From: S010-25 sp964441285
GTDB taxonomy: Bacteria; Pseudomonadota; Gammaproteobacteria; SZUA-229
NCBI GenBank assembly: GCA_964441285.1
Contig: CAYTUK010000002.1
Span: 62,001-126,000 of the forward strand
Direction: 5' to 3'
DNA length: 64,000 nucleotides
Shown: positions 40,586-48,477 of the stretch, one piece after another
Numbering within the stretch: position 1 is the first letter of the stretch
How the letters are laid out: each line of letters starts with the position of its first letter
Position numbers and translations under genes: made by a program
Notes under the pieces: generated by a model
What the model saw: the letters and a program-made list of their open reading frames with translations, nothing else
Databases searched by the model: none
Told to the model about the DNA's origin: nothing

Positions 40586-43039
40586 TTAACCGGCGATTTT
40601 TAATGGTGTAAATTCATATGCGGCCTCACCTTCAGCACGGGCTTTCCACGGATCAATCTGGGCGTATTTCTGACTGAATTTAAACCGTTGGTATAACGCT
40701 TTCCGCTCTTTTTCATTATCCAGAATGACGTTTTTAATGCTGCTCAGCCCAATACGCTCAACCCACGGCGCAGTGCGTTCAAGGTAGTGTGCTTCTTCAC
40801 GATATTTCTGCGTAAAAGCGCCCACGTATTCCAGCACTTCGGCCTCGGTCTCCACTTTGCATAACAAATCTGTGACCCGGACTTTAATGCCTCCATTTCC
40901 ACCCACATGTAACTCATACCCCGAATCAACGCACACCACACCAAAATCTTTAATGGTCGCTTCTGCACAGTTACGCGGACAACCCGACACCGCCAGTTTG
41001 AATTTGTGCTGCATCCATGAACCCCAGGTCAGCTCTTCTAGCAGGATACCTAAACGAGAAGAGTCCTGAGTGCCAAAACGACACCATTGTGAACCCACAC
41101 AGGTTTTCACTGTGCGCAAGGCTTTACCGTATGCATGGCCGGAAACAAAACCGGCGCTAGCAAGATCGCCCCAGATACCCGGTAAATCCTGTTTCTGAAT
41201 ACCTAACATGTCGATACGTTGACCGCCAGTAAATTTAACCGTTGGCACGTTCCATTTTTCAGCAATTTTACCCAGATCCATCAACTGTTGCGCCGAAGTC
41301 TCACCACCAAAAATACGTGGTATTACAGAGTAAGTACCATCTTTCTGGATATTGCCGTGTGCACGTTCGTTGATGAAACGCGACTGCGCATCATCCTGAT
41401 ATTCTTCCGGCCAACGTACCAGCAAATAATAATTCAATGCCGGACGACAGGTCGCACAGCCGTCTGGCGTTTTCCATTCAAGGAAATTTCGAACTTCCGG
41501 AATAGTTTTTAATTCATGCTTTTTGATTGCATCCATGACTTCATCATGGCTGCAATCCGTACAGTTACACACGGGTTTTTTGCTTCGTGTGGCCTCATAA
41601 CCTTCACCCACTGTCGAAGCAAGAATCGCCTCCACCAGACCCGTACAGGAACCGCAGGAAGAAGACGCTTTGGTGTGGGCACGTACTTCATCCAGAGTAA
41701 AAATACCGTTTTTACTGATTGCCTGAATGATGTCCCCCTTGGAAACACCGTTACAGCCACAAATCTCAGCATCATCCGGTAATGACATAACGCGACTGAT
41801 ATCACCGTGTCCGGCATCACCTAAATCATGCTGGCCAAATAAAATGGTTTTACGAAAATCGGCAATATTGGCACCATCGCGCATCAGACTGAAATACCAG
41901 GTGCCATCCATGGTGTCGCCATACATCACCGCGCCTTTTATTACATTATCTTTAATTACCAGTTTTTTATACACCCCGCTGGAAACATCCTGCAACTGCA
42001 AAACTTCGTCACCCTCTGTTTCATTAAAGTCACCCGCAGAAAATAAATCGATACCGGTAACTTTTAATTTTGTGGACGTTAACGAACCCATGTAACGGGT
42101 ACTGCCAACCTGCGCCAGATGATTAGCGGCAACTTTTGCCTGCTCAAATAAGGGTGCGACCAGACCATAACATTGATTACGGTGCTGCACACATTCACCC
42201 ACTGAATAGATTGTTGGATCATAAGTTTGCATGGTGTCATTAACCACTATGCCACGTTCGCAATAAACCCCTGCCTGCTGTGCCAACTCGAAATTGGGCT
42301 GGATACCTACTGCCATTACGACTAAATCTGCGGCTATCTCAGAACCATCAGCAAACTTCACGCCATGCACTCGTTCAGCACCAGTAATCTCCGTTGTTTG
42401 CGCCTCCATCATAAAGTGCAGCCCGCGCTCTTCCAGCGAGGCTTTCAATAAAGTGGATGCCGGTTTGTCTAACTGGCGCTCCATTAATGCATCCAGCAAA
42501 TGTACCACGGTGACATCCATACCCTGTTTCATTAATCCATTTGCCGCTTCCAGCCCGAGCAGACCACCGCCGATAACCACTGCTTTTTTATACTTTTTAG
42601 CCGCCGCTACCATAGCGTCAACATCATAGATATCACGAAACCCCAGCACCCCCTCTTTGTCTGCGCCGGGGACTGGAATAATGAAAGGCCTGGAACCGGT
42701 TGCAATTAACAGTCGATCATAATGAAATGCTTTGCCACTTTCGGTAATAACAGCTTTTTTAACCCGTGAAACTTCTTTCGCGGCATCACCTGTTATCAGG
42801 GTAATATTATTTTCTGCGTACCATTCAGTCGAGTTAAGAATAATGTCATTAATTGTTTTTTCACCTGCCAGCACAGGCGATAACATAATGCGATTGTAGT
42901 TCGGGTATGCTTCAGCACCAATGACCGTAATATCGTACTGTTCGCTGCCTTTCTCCTCTGAGGAGTTATGCTTGAACAGTTCTTCAAGCGTTCGCACCCC
43001 TGCCATACCATTGCCAATTAGAACCAGTTTCTGTTTCAT
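40586..43039 (-). CDS. nirB: NirB, NAD(P)H-dependent assimilatory nitrite reductase large subunit
   Basis: The start at 43039 (MKQKLVLIGNGMAGVRTLEEL) is preceded by GAGG at five bases; the frame is open six codons further. The 817-residue protein has FAD and NAD(P) binding domains (IGNGMAG, VVIGGGLLGLEAA), two BFD-type iron-sulfur segments (CGCNGVSKGD...SSCGSC and CNCTDC...DGCATC), and the sirohaem/[4Fe-4S] domain with CVGSQWC and SGCPRNC. It reduces nitrite to ammonia. It is the first gene of the nirB-nirD-CBS-nasA-dmsBC-mobB run and has an NtrC/sigma-54-like region upstream. Confidence 0.96.
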   Translation of the reverse strand: MKQKLVLIGNGMAGVRTLEELFKHNSSEEKGSEQYDITVIGAEAYPNYNRIMLSPVLAGEKTINDIILNSTEWYAENNITLITGDAAKEVSRVKKAVITESGKAFHYDRLLIATGSRPFIIPVPGADKEGVLGFRDIYDVDAMVAAAKKYKKAVVIGGGLLGLEAANGLMKQGMDVTVVHLLDALMERQLDKPASTLLKASLEERGLHFMMEAQTTEITGAERVHGVKFADGSEIAADLVVMAVGIQPNFELAQQAGVYCERGIVVNDTMQTYDPTIYSVGECVQHRNQCYGLVAPLFEQAKVAANHLAQVGSTRYMGSLTSTKLKVTGIDLFSAGDFNETEGDEVLQLQDVSSGVYKKLVIKDNVIKGAVMYGDTMDGTWYFSLMRDGANIADFRKTILFGQHDLGDAGHGDISRVMSLPDDAEICGCNGVSKGDIIQAISKNGIFTLDEVRAHTKASSSCGSCTGLVEAILASTVGEGYEATRSKKPVCNCTDCSHDEVMDAIKKHELKTIPEVRNFLEWKTPDGCATCRPALNYYLLVRWPEEYQDDAQSRFINERAHGNIQKDGTYSVIPRIFGGETSAQQLMDLGKIAEKWNVPTVKFTGGQRIDMLGIQKQDLPGIWGDLASAGFVSGHAYGKALRTVKTCVGSQWCRFGTQDSSRLGILLEELTWGSWMQHKFKLAVSGCPRNCAEATIKDFGVVCVDSGYELHVGGNGGIKVRVTDLLCKVETEAEVLEYVGAFTQKYREEAHYLERTAPWVERIGLSSIKNVILDNEKERKALYQRFKFSQKYAQIDPWKARAEGEAAYEFTPLKIAG

Positions 43040-43108
43040 TGTTGCCTCGTTACACATGCCGAAAATAATTGCTTTTTAAAATTAATGAGTCCCTGATTAT
43101 TTTCCACT

Positions 43109-43124
43109 AACAAGATTCATGCCA
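43109..43124 (-). promoter_or_regulatory. Candidate sigma-54 promoter of the nirB operon
   Basis: On the minus strand TGGCATG-AATC-TTGTT matches the -24 element of the sigma-54 consensus (TGGCACG-N4-TTGCA) perfectly apart from one allowed base, while the -12 element has GT instead of GC. It would put the transcript start about 60 bases before the nirB start. The weak -12 part keeps this a candidate. Confidence 0.4.
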
Positions 43125-43273
43125 AATTCTTATGCCATCCAGATTAATAACTTAATATCCAGGCTCATTGCTGCCCCATTAATGATCAATGCGATGAACT
43201 GAGGTTTATGGACAGACAATATTTACATAAGTAAGATTAACGGTGCAGCAATAACTAAGGATAATGCTATAGT

Positions 43274-43290
43274 TGCACCAAAAACGTGCG
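43274..43290. promoter_or_regulatory. NtrC-like binding site (weaker half of a pair)
   Basis: TGCACC-AAAAA-CGTGCG fits the NtrC enhancer consensus TGCACC-N5-GGTGCA with two mismatches in the second half. It lies about 160 bases upstream of the sigma-54 candidate for nirB and 14 bases from a better copy. Confidence 0.4.
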
Positions 43291-43303
43291 GAAAAATCAT
43301 CAT

Positions 43304-43320
43304 TGCACCGGCTATGTGCA
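43304..43320. promoter_or_regulatory. NtrC-like binding site
   Basis: TGCACC-GGCTA-TGTGCA matches the NtrC consensus with one mismatch and is itself a near-perfect palindrome. With the copy at 43274 its centre-to-centre distance is 30 bases, close to three helical turns, as in real NtrC enhancers. It lies about 190 bases upstream of the sigma-54 candidate of nirB and just before parA. Confidence 0.5.
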
Positions 43321-43355
43321 ACGATAAAAAAGCAGTAATAAGGCCATTAAACTAT

Positions 43356-44003
43356 ATGCAACGAATAACCGTTATCAATATGAAAGGCGGCTGCGGTAAA
43401 ACCACCATCGCCACCAATCTGGCCAGTGCCTTTGCCAGCTTAAGCGGCAACACGACACTGATAGACTACGATCCGCAAGGATCCAGTACCTACTGGCTCA
43501 ATCAACGTCCAGCCAATGCTAGCGCCATTAATGGTATCGCCGCTTACCCCACCAGCAGAGCCGTTACACGCAGCTGGCAATTGCAGCTGCCCACAAAGAC
43601 AGAGTATGTCGTAGTTGATACCCCGGCCGGTTTAAAAGGGCTTGATCTGGTTGACCAGATCAGTGGTACACATACCATTCTGATTCCAGTATTACCCTCC
43701 TCCATTGATACCCATACCACCGCAAATTTTATCCGCGACCTTTACCTGATTGCGAAAGTTCGCCCTAAAAAAATTCGCCTGTGCATTGTGTGTAATCGAG
43801 TCAAGTCGAACACCCTCGCACTCCGCACCCTGGAACAGTTTCTAAATACGATGGGGATTCCCGTTATCGCCAAACTTAGGGAAACCCAGAACTACAACCG
43901 AGCATCTGAACGTGGCCTCGGGATACACGAACTGGGTTCCAAAGCAAGCCCACAGGACACCGTAAGCTGGCTCCAAATTGTAAACTGGCTAATAACCAGC
44001 TAA
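43356..44003 (+). CDS. ParA-family ATPase (solo)
   Basis: The start at 43356 (MQRITVINMKGGCGKTT) is preferred over an in-frame ATG 14 codons upstream because it brings the deviant Walker A motif KGGCGKTT to its usual place near residue 10. The 215-residue protein also has TLIDYDPQGSSTYW and VVDTPAG. ParA/MinD ATPases position plasmids, chromosomes or protein clusters. No ParB-like partner is adjacent, which suggests one of the cargo-positioning or regulatory solo ParAs. It is divergent from nirB. Confidence 0.88.
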   Translation: MQRITVINMKGGCGKTTIATNLASAFASLSGNTTLIDYDPQGSSTYWLNQRPANASAINGIAAYPTSRAVTRSWQLQLPTKTEYVVVDTPAGLKGLDLVDQISGTHTILIPVLPSSIDTHTTANFIRDLYLIAKVRPKKIRLCIVCNRVKSNTLALRTLEQFLNTMGIPVIAKLRETQNYNRASERGLGIHELGSKASPQDTVSWLQIVNWLITS

Positions 44004-44204
44004 CCAGTTGCGCGGCCTCAACATGCACACAGAAAAGTCGAAAAGTTAACCGTTGTGGTTGATAACACCAGTGATCGGACACACCGCTAAAAGCGAAGGG
44101 GCGCTGTTCAATCCATGAAATCGTCGCTTACAAACAGTAAGCATTCAGCTTGTAGCCGAGAAGAAAATACTGTAATTTACGACATTCAGATTACAGGAAC
44201 CACG

Positions 44205-44813
44205 ATGACATTACTCTGCAAATTATTCTACAGTAGTCTTTTTTTACTGGCATTGGTTTCACTCACGGCCTGCCAGACGGCAACAAAGAAAATACCAGCT
44301 AAAAATGCGAAAGATGTTCTTTTTGCACACAAATTGTGGCAGGCAATGGAGAGAAAACACCTTGTTGGTTCAGCATCTATTCCACTTAAACCTTTTTTTG
44401 GTGGCGCTAAACCGCATGGTCGAATTCTTGAAATTTATAATCATAAGCTGACGATGGGAAATCATAAAGGTTTTCTGATACTTAAACGTAACTATAATGG
44501 AAAAGGCGTTTCTATTCATCGTGTCAGTAAAAACCGCAAAAAATACCTTACGGCCATTACCATTATGTATCAGCGTAAAGCCGGCTACGATAATGATAAC
44601 CTGAATATGTTCTGGGCCAAGTATAAACCTGATGGTACATTATTCACTCGGACACTGGCTGGGCACAAAATGCAATTAGCTGGTCGACTAATTAAAGGAA
44701 AAACCCGCGCAGATAATAAAGGCTGTCTCTATTGTCACGCTTCAGCAGGCGGTGGCGATTACATTTTTTATCCAAATATTAAGTTACCCGGTTTTCATTA
44801 TCCAAAGCAGTAA
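44205..44813 (+). CDS. Cytochrome P460-like haem c lipoprotein
   Basis: The ATG at 44205 (MTLLCKLFYSSLFLLALVSLTACQT) gives a lipoprotein signal peptide with lipobox LTAC; an open frame starts 30 codons earlier. The 202-residue protein has a CLYCH haem-binding site near the C-terminus (GCLYCHASAGGGDYIF), preceded by IMYQRKAGYDNDNLNMFWAKYKPDG, the pattern of the cytochrome P460 / c'-beta fold (aGYd...W.vky.pdG...C..CH). P460 enzymes oxidise hydroxylamine or bind NO. The family assignment rests on this pattern only. It ends 109 bases before the sigma factor gene of the bufferin operon. Confidence 0.68.
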   Translation: MTLLCKLFYSSLFLLALVSLTACQTATKKIPAKNAKDVLFAHKLWQAMERKHLVGSASIPLKPFFGGAKPHGRILEIYNHKLTMGNHKGFLILKRNYNGKGVSIHRVSKNRKKYLTAITIMYQRKAGYDNDNLNMFWAKYKPDGTLFTRTLAGHKMQLAGRLIKGKTRADNKGCLYCHASAGGGDYIFYPNIKLPGFHYPKQ

Positions 44814-44922
44814 TTTTAATCGCTCTTCGCACCACACAATTAAACCATTTTCACTATCAACCCAGCACTGCCCGACTGCTAAAAGCTGACAAAACTGCAT
44901 CAATTTACCATACGGAATTATC

Positions 44923-45525
44923 ATGGACAATCACCAATCCCGTAGCCCCGAAAAACCTGAACACTGGCTCGAGCTCTATGGTGACGAACTCTACCGTTAC
45001 GCCCTGATCCAGTTACACGATGCGTCACAGGCCGAGGACATGGTACAGGAAACACTGCTGGCGGCGCTCCAGGCCAGGGACGGATATAGCGGCAACGCGA
45101 CAATTAAAACCTGGCTGACCGGCATTCTCCGGCACAAAATTATTGACCATATTCGCAAACAAATACGCGAGTCCCCGCACCATAACTTTGAGCAACAGCT
45201 GGATGAAACATTGTCCACAGACACCGCTAATACCCTGTTCGATGCGCGCGGACACTGGCTTGTTATGACACAGGACTGGGCTAACCCGGAAAAACACCTG
45301 GAACAGGGCCGTTTCTGGGACGTTATGCAACGCTGCATGGCACGCCTCAATACGCTGCAATCTGCCGTTTTTAACCTCAAAGAAATATCTGGCTTAAATA
45401 ATGAAGAAATTTGTAAGGAACTGACCATCACTCCGACTAACTGCTGGGTGTTGTTATACCGTGCTCGAATGGAGCTACGCCAATGCCTGCAAACAAGCTG
45501 GTTCGATGGAAACCAGGAAGGATGA
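44923..45525 (+). CDS. ECF RNA polymerase sigma factor of the bufferin operon
   Basis: The 200-residue protein has the sigma-2 region (ELYRYALIQLHDASQAEDMVQETLLAALQ) and the sigma-4 region (RLNTLQSAVFNLKEISGLNNEEICKELTITPTNCWVLLYRARMEL). Its 3' end overlaps the anti-sigma gene by an ATGA. Bufferin operons in other proteobacteria are controlled by ECF sigma factors that respond to copper or similar metals, so an autoregulated metal response is the likely role here. Confidence 0.93.
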   Translation: MDNHQSRSPEKPEHWLELYGDELYRYALIQLHDASQAEDMVQETLLAALQARDGYSGNATIKTWLTGILRHKIIDHIRKQIRESPHHNFEQQLDETLSTDTANTLFDARGHWLVMTQDWANPEKHLEQGRFWDVMQRCMARLNTLQSAVFNLKEISGLNNEEICKELTITPTNCWVLLYRARMELRQCLQTSWFDGNQEG

Positions 45526-45803
45526 GTTTAATGTTCTCGTGTAAAGAGGTTTCTATACTGATGTCGGCGGCTCTGGACCGTAAACTGAGCCGGGTTGAAT
45601 GGTTTAAAACCCGGCTTCATCTGCTATTTTGTAAGGCGTGCCGGACTTTCGCCAGGCAGATGACCACACTAAAAATGGCAACCCAACACCTTGTCAGCCA
45701 CAAAGAAGACAGTGCAGATACACCAACGCTGTCCACTACGGCTCGCAAGCGCATCGCAACGATGCTGCACCAATGTGAACATAATGACAAGCCAAAATCC
45801 TGA
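45522..45803 (+). CDS. Zinc-finger anti-sigma factor-like protein
   Basis: Start at 45522 (MSLMFSCKEVSILMSAALDRKLS) by ATGA overlap with the sigma gene. The 93-residue cytoplasmic protein has the zf-HC2-type pattern with Cys in MFSCKEVS and the pair FCKAC (R-L-H-L-L-F-C-K-A-C), followed by a helix and a polar tail. There is no membrane helix, so unlike many anti-sigma factors it would be soluble and could sense metal or redox state directly through its Cys/His site. The gap to bufA is 69 bases. Confidence 0.82.
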   Translation: MSLMFSCKEVSILMSAALDRKLSRVEWFKTRLHLLFCKACRTFARQMTTLKMATQHLVSHKEDSADTPTLSTTARKRIATMLHQCEHNDKPKS

Positions 45804-45829
45804 CCTGGCCCACTGGCAATGCTGTAAAC

Positions 45830-45842
45830 GGACATTTTGTCC
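45830..45842 (+). promoter_or_regulatory. Short inverted repeat GGACA-TTT-TGTCC before bufA
   Basis: A 5-bp perfect inverted repeat with a three-base centre lies 31 bases before the bufA start, in the only gap of the operon apart from that before DoxX. It could be an operator, a processing site or part of an additional promoter; no T run follows, so it is not a plain terminator. Confidence 0.35.
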
Positions 45843-45872
45843 AACTAACTACTTTTAACCGGAGATTTTAAA

Positions 45873-46163
45873 ATGAATGAATTTAAAGCAAATAAACGCC
45901 AGCTATTACGCACTGCTGTTGCCAGTGTGCTTGCCCTGGGTGTTGTCGCCGCCAGCAGCGTTCCCGCGATGGCAGCAGGCAAACCGTCAATGGAAAAATG
46001 CTTCGGCATCGCCAAAGCCGGCAAAAATGACTGCGCGTCCAAAACCGCCAGCCATGCCTGTGCCGGTCAGTCCACCAAAAATGGTGACAAGGCGTCTTTC
46101 CTGATGGTACCAAAAGGTAGCTGCAGTAGAATTGTGGGTGGTAGCACCACCCCTGGCTCATAA
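45873..46163 (+). CDS. bufA: BufA1-type bufferin precursor (DUF2282)
   Basis: The 96-residue precursor has a signal peptide (VASVLALGVVAASSVPAMA) and a core with four cysteines in the known bufferin layout: EKCFGIAKAGKNDCA, SHACAGQS and PKGSCSRIVGG. In characterised bufferins an MNIO enzyme (BufB) with BufC converts cysteines to thiooxazole-type heterocycles and the exported peptide then binds copper in the periplasm. GGAG lies eleven bases before the start. bufB begins seven bases after its stop. The C-terminus after IVGG is short and Ser/Thr/Pro-rich. Confidence 0.92.
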   Translation: MNEFKANKRQLLRTAVASVLALGVVAASSVPAMAAGKPSMEKCFGIAKAGKNDCASKTASHACAGQSTKNGDKASFLMVPKGSCSRIVGGSTTPGS

Positions 46164-46170
46164 CCAGCAC

Positions 46171-47052
46171 ATGCACACAAAAGCCAACCGGCTTGAGACA
46201 GCTTCGATCCCGGCACAGGCCGGGATCGGGCTACGTCCGCCGCATTACACCGAGCTGCTGTCCAGTCTACCTGACATTGCCTGGCTGGAAGTACACAGTG
46301 AGAATTTTTTTGCTGATGGTGGTCGCCCACACGAAATCCTCGAACAGGTGCGCGCGCATTACCCGATCAGCCTGCATGGAGTAGGGCTCTCACTTGGCTC
46401 GGTCGACCCACTCAACATCTGGCACCTCAACAAACTCAAAGGTCTCATTGATCGTTACCAGCCTGGGCTGGTCTCCGAACATCTGTGCTGGAGCTCTGTT
46501 GACGCACGTTATCTCAACGACCTGTTGCCCCTGCCTTACACTGAAGAAAGCCTGAGTCATATCAGCATACGTATCCAGCAGGCACAGGATTATCTGGGTC
46601 GCCAGCTACTTATTGAGAATTTATCCAGTTACCTGCAATATTCTCATTCCACCATTCCAGAATGGGAATTTCTCGCCGCCGTTGCACAACGTAGTGGCTG
46701 CAGCATCCTGCTCGACATTAATAATATTTACGTCAACGCCTGTAATCACGGCTTTGATGCGACGCAGTATTTATCAGCAATTCCGTTAGCCGCGGTTGGC
46801 GAAATGCATCTGGCTGGCTTTAGTGATGAGGGCGACATGCTCATCGACACCCATAGCCAACCCGTCTCCATACCAGTATGGGCGTTGTATGAACAGGCCA
46901 TACAACGTTTTGGCCGCCAGCCCACATTGATTGAATGGGATAGTGATATCCCGACACTATCGGTTTTGCTGGATGAAGCCAACCATGCCGAAAATCTGGC
47001 CGAACACATCATCCCCAGCATACTCGACCACACATCAACCGCTCATGCCTGA
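46171..47052 (+). CDS. bufB: BufB, MNIO-family (DUF692) peptide-modifying enzyme
   Basis: The ATG at 46171 (MHTKANRLETAS) lies just after bufA; the open frame reaches back into bufA. The 293-residue TIM-barrel protein has the MNIO signatures GIGLRPPHY, LEVHSENFF, SLHGVGLSLG, VSEHLCW, LIENLSSY, LLDINNIYVNACNHG and GEMHLAGF, with the His, Glu and Asp residues that hold the multinuclear iron centre. It acts on cysteines of the BufA precursor. Its end overlaps bufC by eight bases. Confidence 0.94.
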   Translation: MHTKANRLETASIPAQAGIGLRPPHYTELLSSLPDIAWLEVHSENFFADGGRPHEILEQVRAHYPISLHGVGLSLGSVDPLNIWHLNKLKGLIDRYQPGLVSEHLCWSSVDARYLNDLLPLPYTEESLSHISIRIQQAQDYLGRQLLIENLSSYLQYSHSTIPEWEFLAAVAQRSGCSILLDINNIYVNACNHGFDATQYLSAIPLAAVGEMHLAGFSDEGDMLIDTHSQPVSIPVWALYEQAIQRFGRQPTLIEWDSDIPTLSVLLDEANHAENLAEHIIPSILDHTSTAHA

Positions 47053-47854
47053 TTTACATGAACTACAGCGCCTGTTTCGCGATGCCGTGCTAACCAATGA
47101 GGTTGCACCACTTGCCACCTGGATCAGACCGCCCAATCCTGCCCGCCGACTCGGTATTTACCATAATAACGTCTTTACCAATCTACGCGAAACTTTACGT
47201 ACACTCTATCCAGTGATTGCGCGCCTCATCGGCACAGAGTTTTTTAATTATGCTGCCGAACATTACATCCAGAAGTACCCCTCACCAGCCGGTGACCTCA
47301 ATCGTTTCGGAGCACAGCTAGCGGATTTTTTCACTGGCTTCGAACCCGCATCGAAGCTGCCCTACCTGCCCGACACCGCCCAGCTGGAGTGGTATGTCCA
47401 TGCGGTTCACCATGCCGCCAACCACCCATCTCTGGCTTATGAGCAGCTTGCAAAAGTACCATCAGAACACTACGAAAACCTGCACTTTAGCCTGCACCCC
47501 GCCGCCAGACTATTTACCTCAACCTATCCAGTACACCGTATCTGGCAGGTTAATCAGGCCGGTTATGAAGGCAATCAGCAGGTTAATATAGATACTGGCA
47601 GTGTTTCCCTGTTGATAGAACGGCGTAACCAGCATATTGAGATACAGGCGCTGGATAGCGGCGAATGGGTACTGCTACAGGCACTTTATGCAGGCCAGTC
47701 ATTAGCCAGTGCCGCTGAAACCGCCCGTATCACAGCAACAGACTTTGACCTGGCAACCAGCCTGTCACGGCTGATAACCCAGTCTACCCTCGTCGCATTC
47801 ACCGTAGCTAAACACACCGTAAACACCATAGATACAGCTGCAAAACCCGATTAA
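47045..47854 (+). CDS. bufC: BufC, partner protein of the MNIO enzyme (DUF2063)
   Basis: The start at 47045 (MPDLHELQRLF) overlaps bufB by eight bases. The 269-residue protein has the DUF2063 N-terminal domain (RRLGIYHNNVFTNLRETLRTLYPVIARLIG) and a C-terminal winged-helix-like part (EWVLLQALYAGQSLASAAETA). BufC recruits the BufA precursor to BufB. Gene order and overlaps match known bufferin clusters. Confidence 0.92.
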   Translation: MPDLHELQRLFRDAVLTNEVAPLATWIRPPNPARRLGIYHNNVFTNLRETLRTLYPVIARLIGTEFFNYAAEHYIQKYPSPAGDLNRFGAQLADFFTGFEPASKLPYLPDTAQLEWYVHAVHHAANHPSLAYEQLAKVPSEHYENLHFSLHPAARLFTSTYPVHRIWQVNQAGYEGNQQVNIDTGSVSLLIERRNQHIEIQALDSGEWVLLQALYAGQSLASAAETARITATDFDLATSLSRLITQSTLVAFTVAKHTVNTIDTAAKPD

Positions 47855-47873
47855 AACACAGAAGGTATACGAT

Positions 47874-48344
47874 ATGAGCGCCATTACTAAAGCCATCAAT
47901 CTCTCCAGCCTTGCCATTCGCGGGCTGGAGTTTCTATCGCCACTGGTCGAACTTGGAGCCAGGCTCTGGCTGGCCGATGTCTTCTGGAAGTCGGGCCTAA
48001 CCAAAATTTCTTCCTGGGACAGTACTATGAGCTTGTTCAACTACGTCTACCAGGTACCCGTTATTTCACCCGAGCTTGCAGCCCAACTCTCAACAGGTGT
48101 AGAAATTGGTGGTGCAGTACTTCTTGCTACCGGATTTGCCGGGCGTTTCGCTACCGCAGGGCTGTTCATTCTCAATATTGTCGCCGTTATTTCCTACCCC
48201 GACCTCTCCGCCGTGGGACTTAAAGACCATTTTTACTGGGGACTACTGTTACTGCTTTTCCTTGTAAGAGGACCAGGTAAACTGTCGATCGACTACTTCA
48301 TTAGAAAACGCCTGATGCCAGATAAGCGCAATGTGGATGGGTAA
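47874..48344 (+). CDS. DoxX-family membrane protein of the bufferin operon
   Basis: The 156-residue protein has four membrane helices and the DoxX phrases LGARLWLADVFWKSGLTKI, GVEIGGAVLLATGFAGRFA and DHFYWGLLLLLFLVRGPGKLSIDYFI. DoxX proteins are regular companions of DUF692/DUF2063 genes and are suspected to move electrons or handle thiols in the membrane. It starts 19 bases after bufC and ends the operon. Confidence 0.92.
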   Translation: MSAITKAINLSSLAIRGLEFLSPLVELGARLWLADVFWKSGLTKISSWDSTMSLFNYVYQVPVISPELAAQLSTGVEIGGAVLLATGFAGRFATAGLFILNIVAVISYPDLSAVGLKDHFYWGLLLLLFLVRGPGKLSIDYFIRKRLMPDKRNVDG

Positions 48345-48477
48345 AATTCATGGGTCAAGACTGCTTTAGTCACTCCGCCCATACCCGGTTTTACTTTTGA
48401 TAGGACTATTGGTGCACCATTTAAGTGCATTGCAAGCAATAAATACCTATATAGATGCATAAGGAAATTGACAGTCA

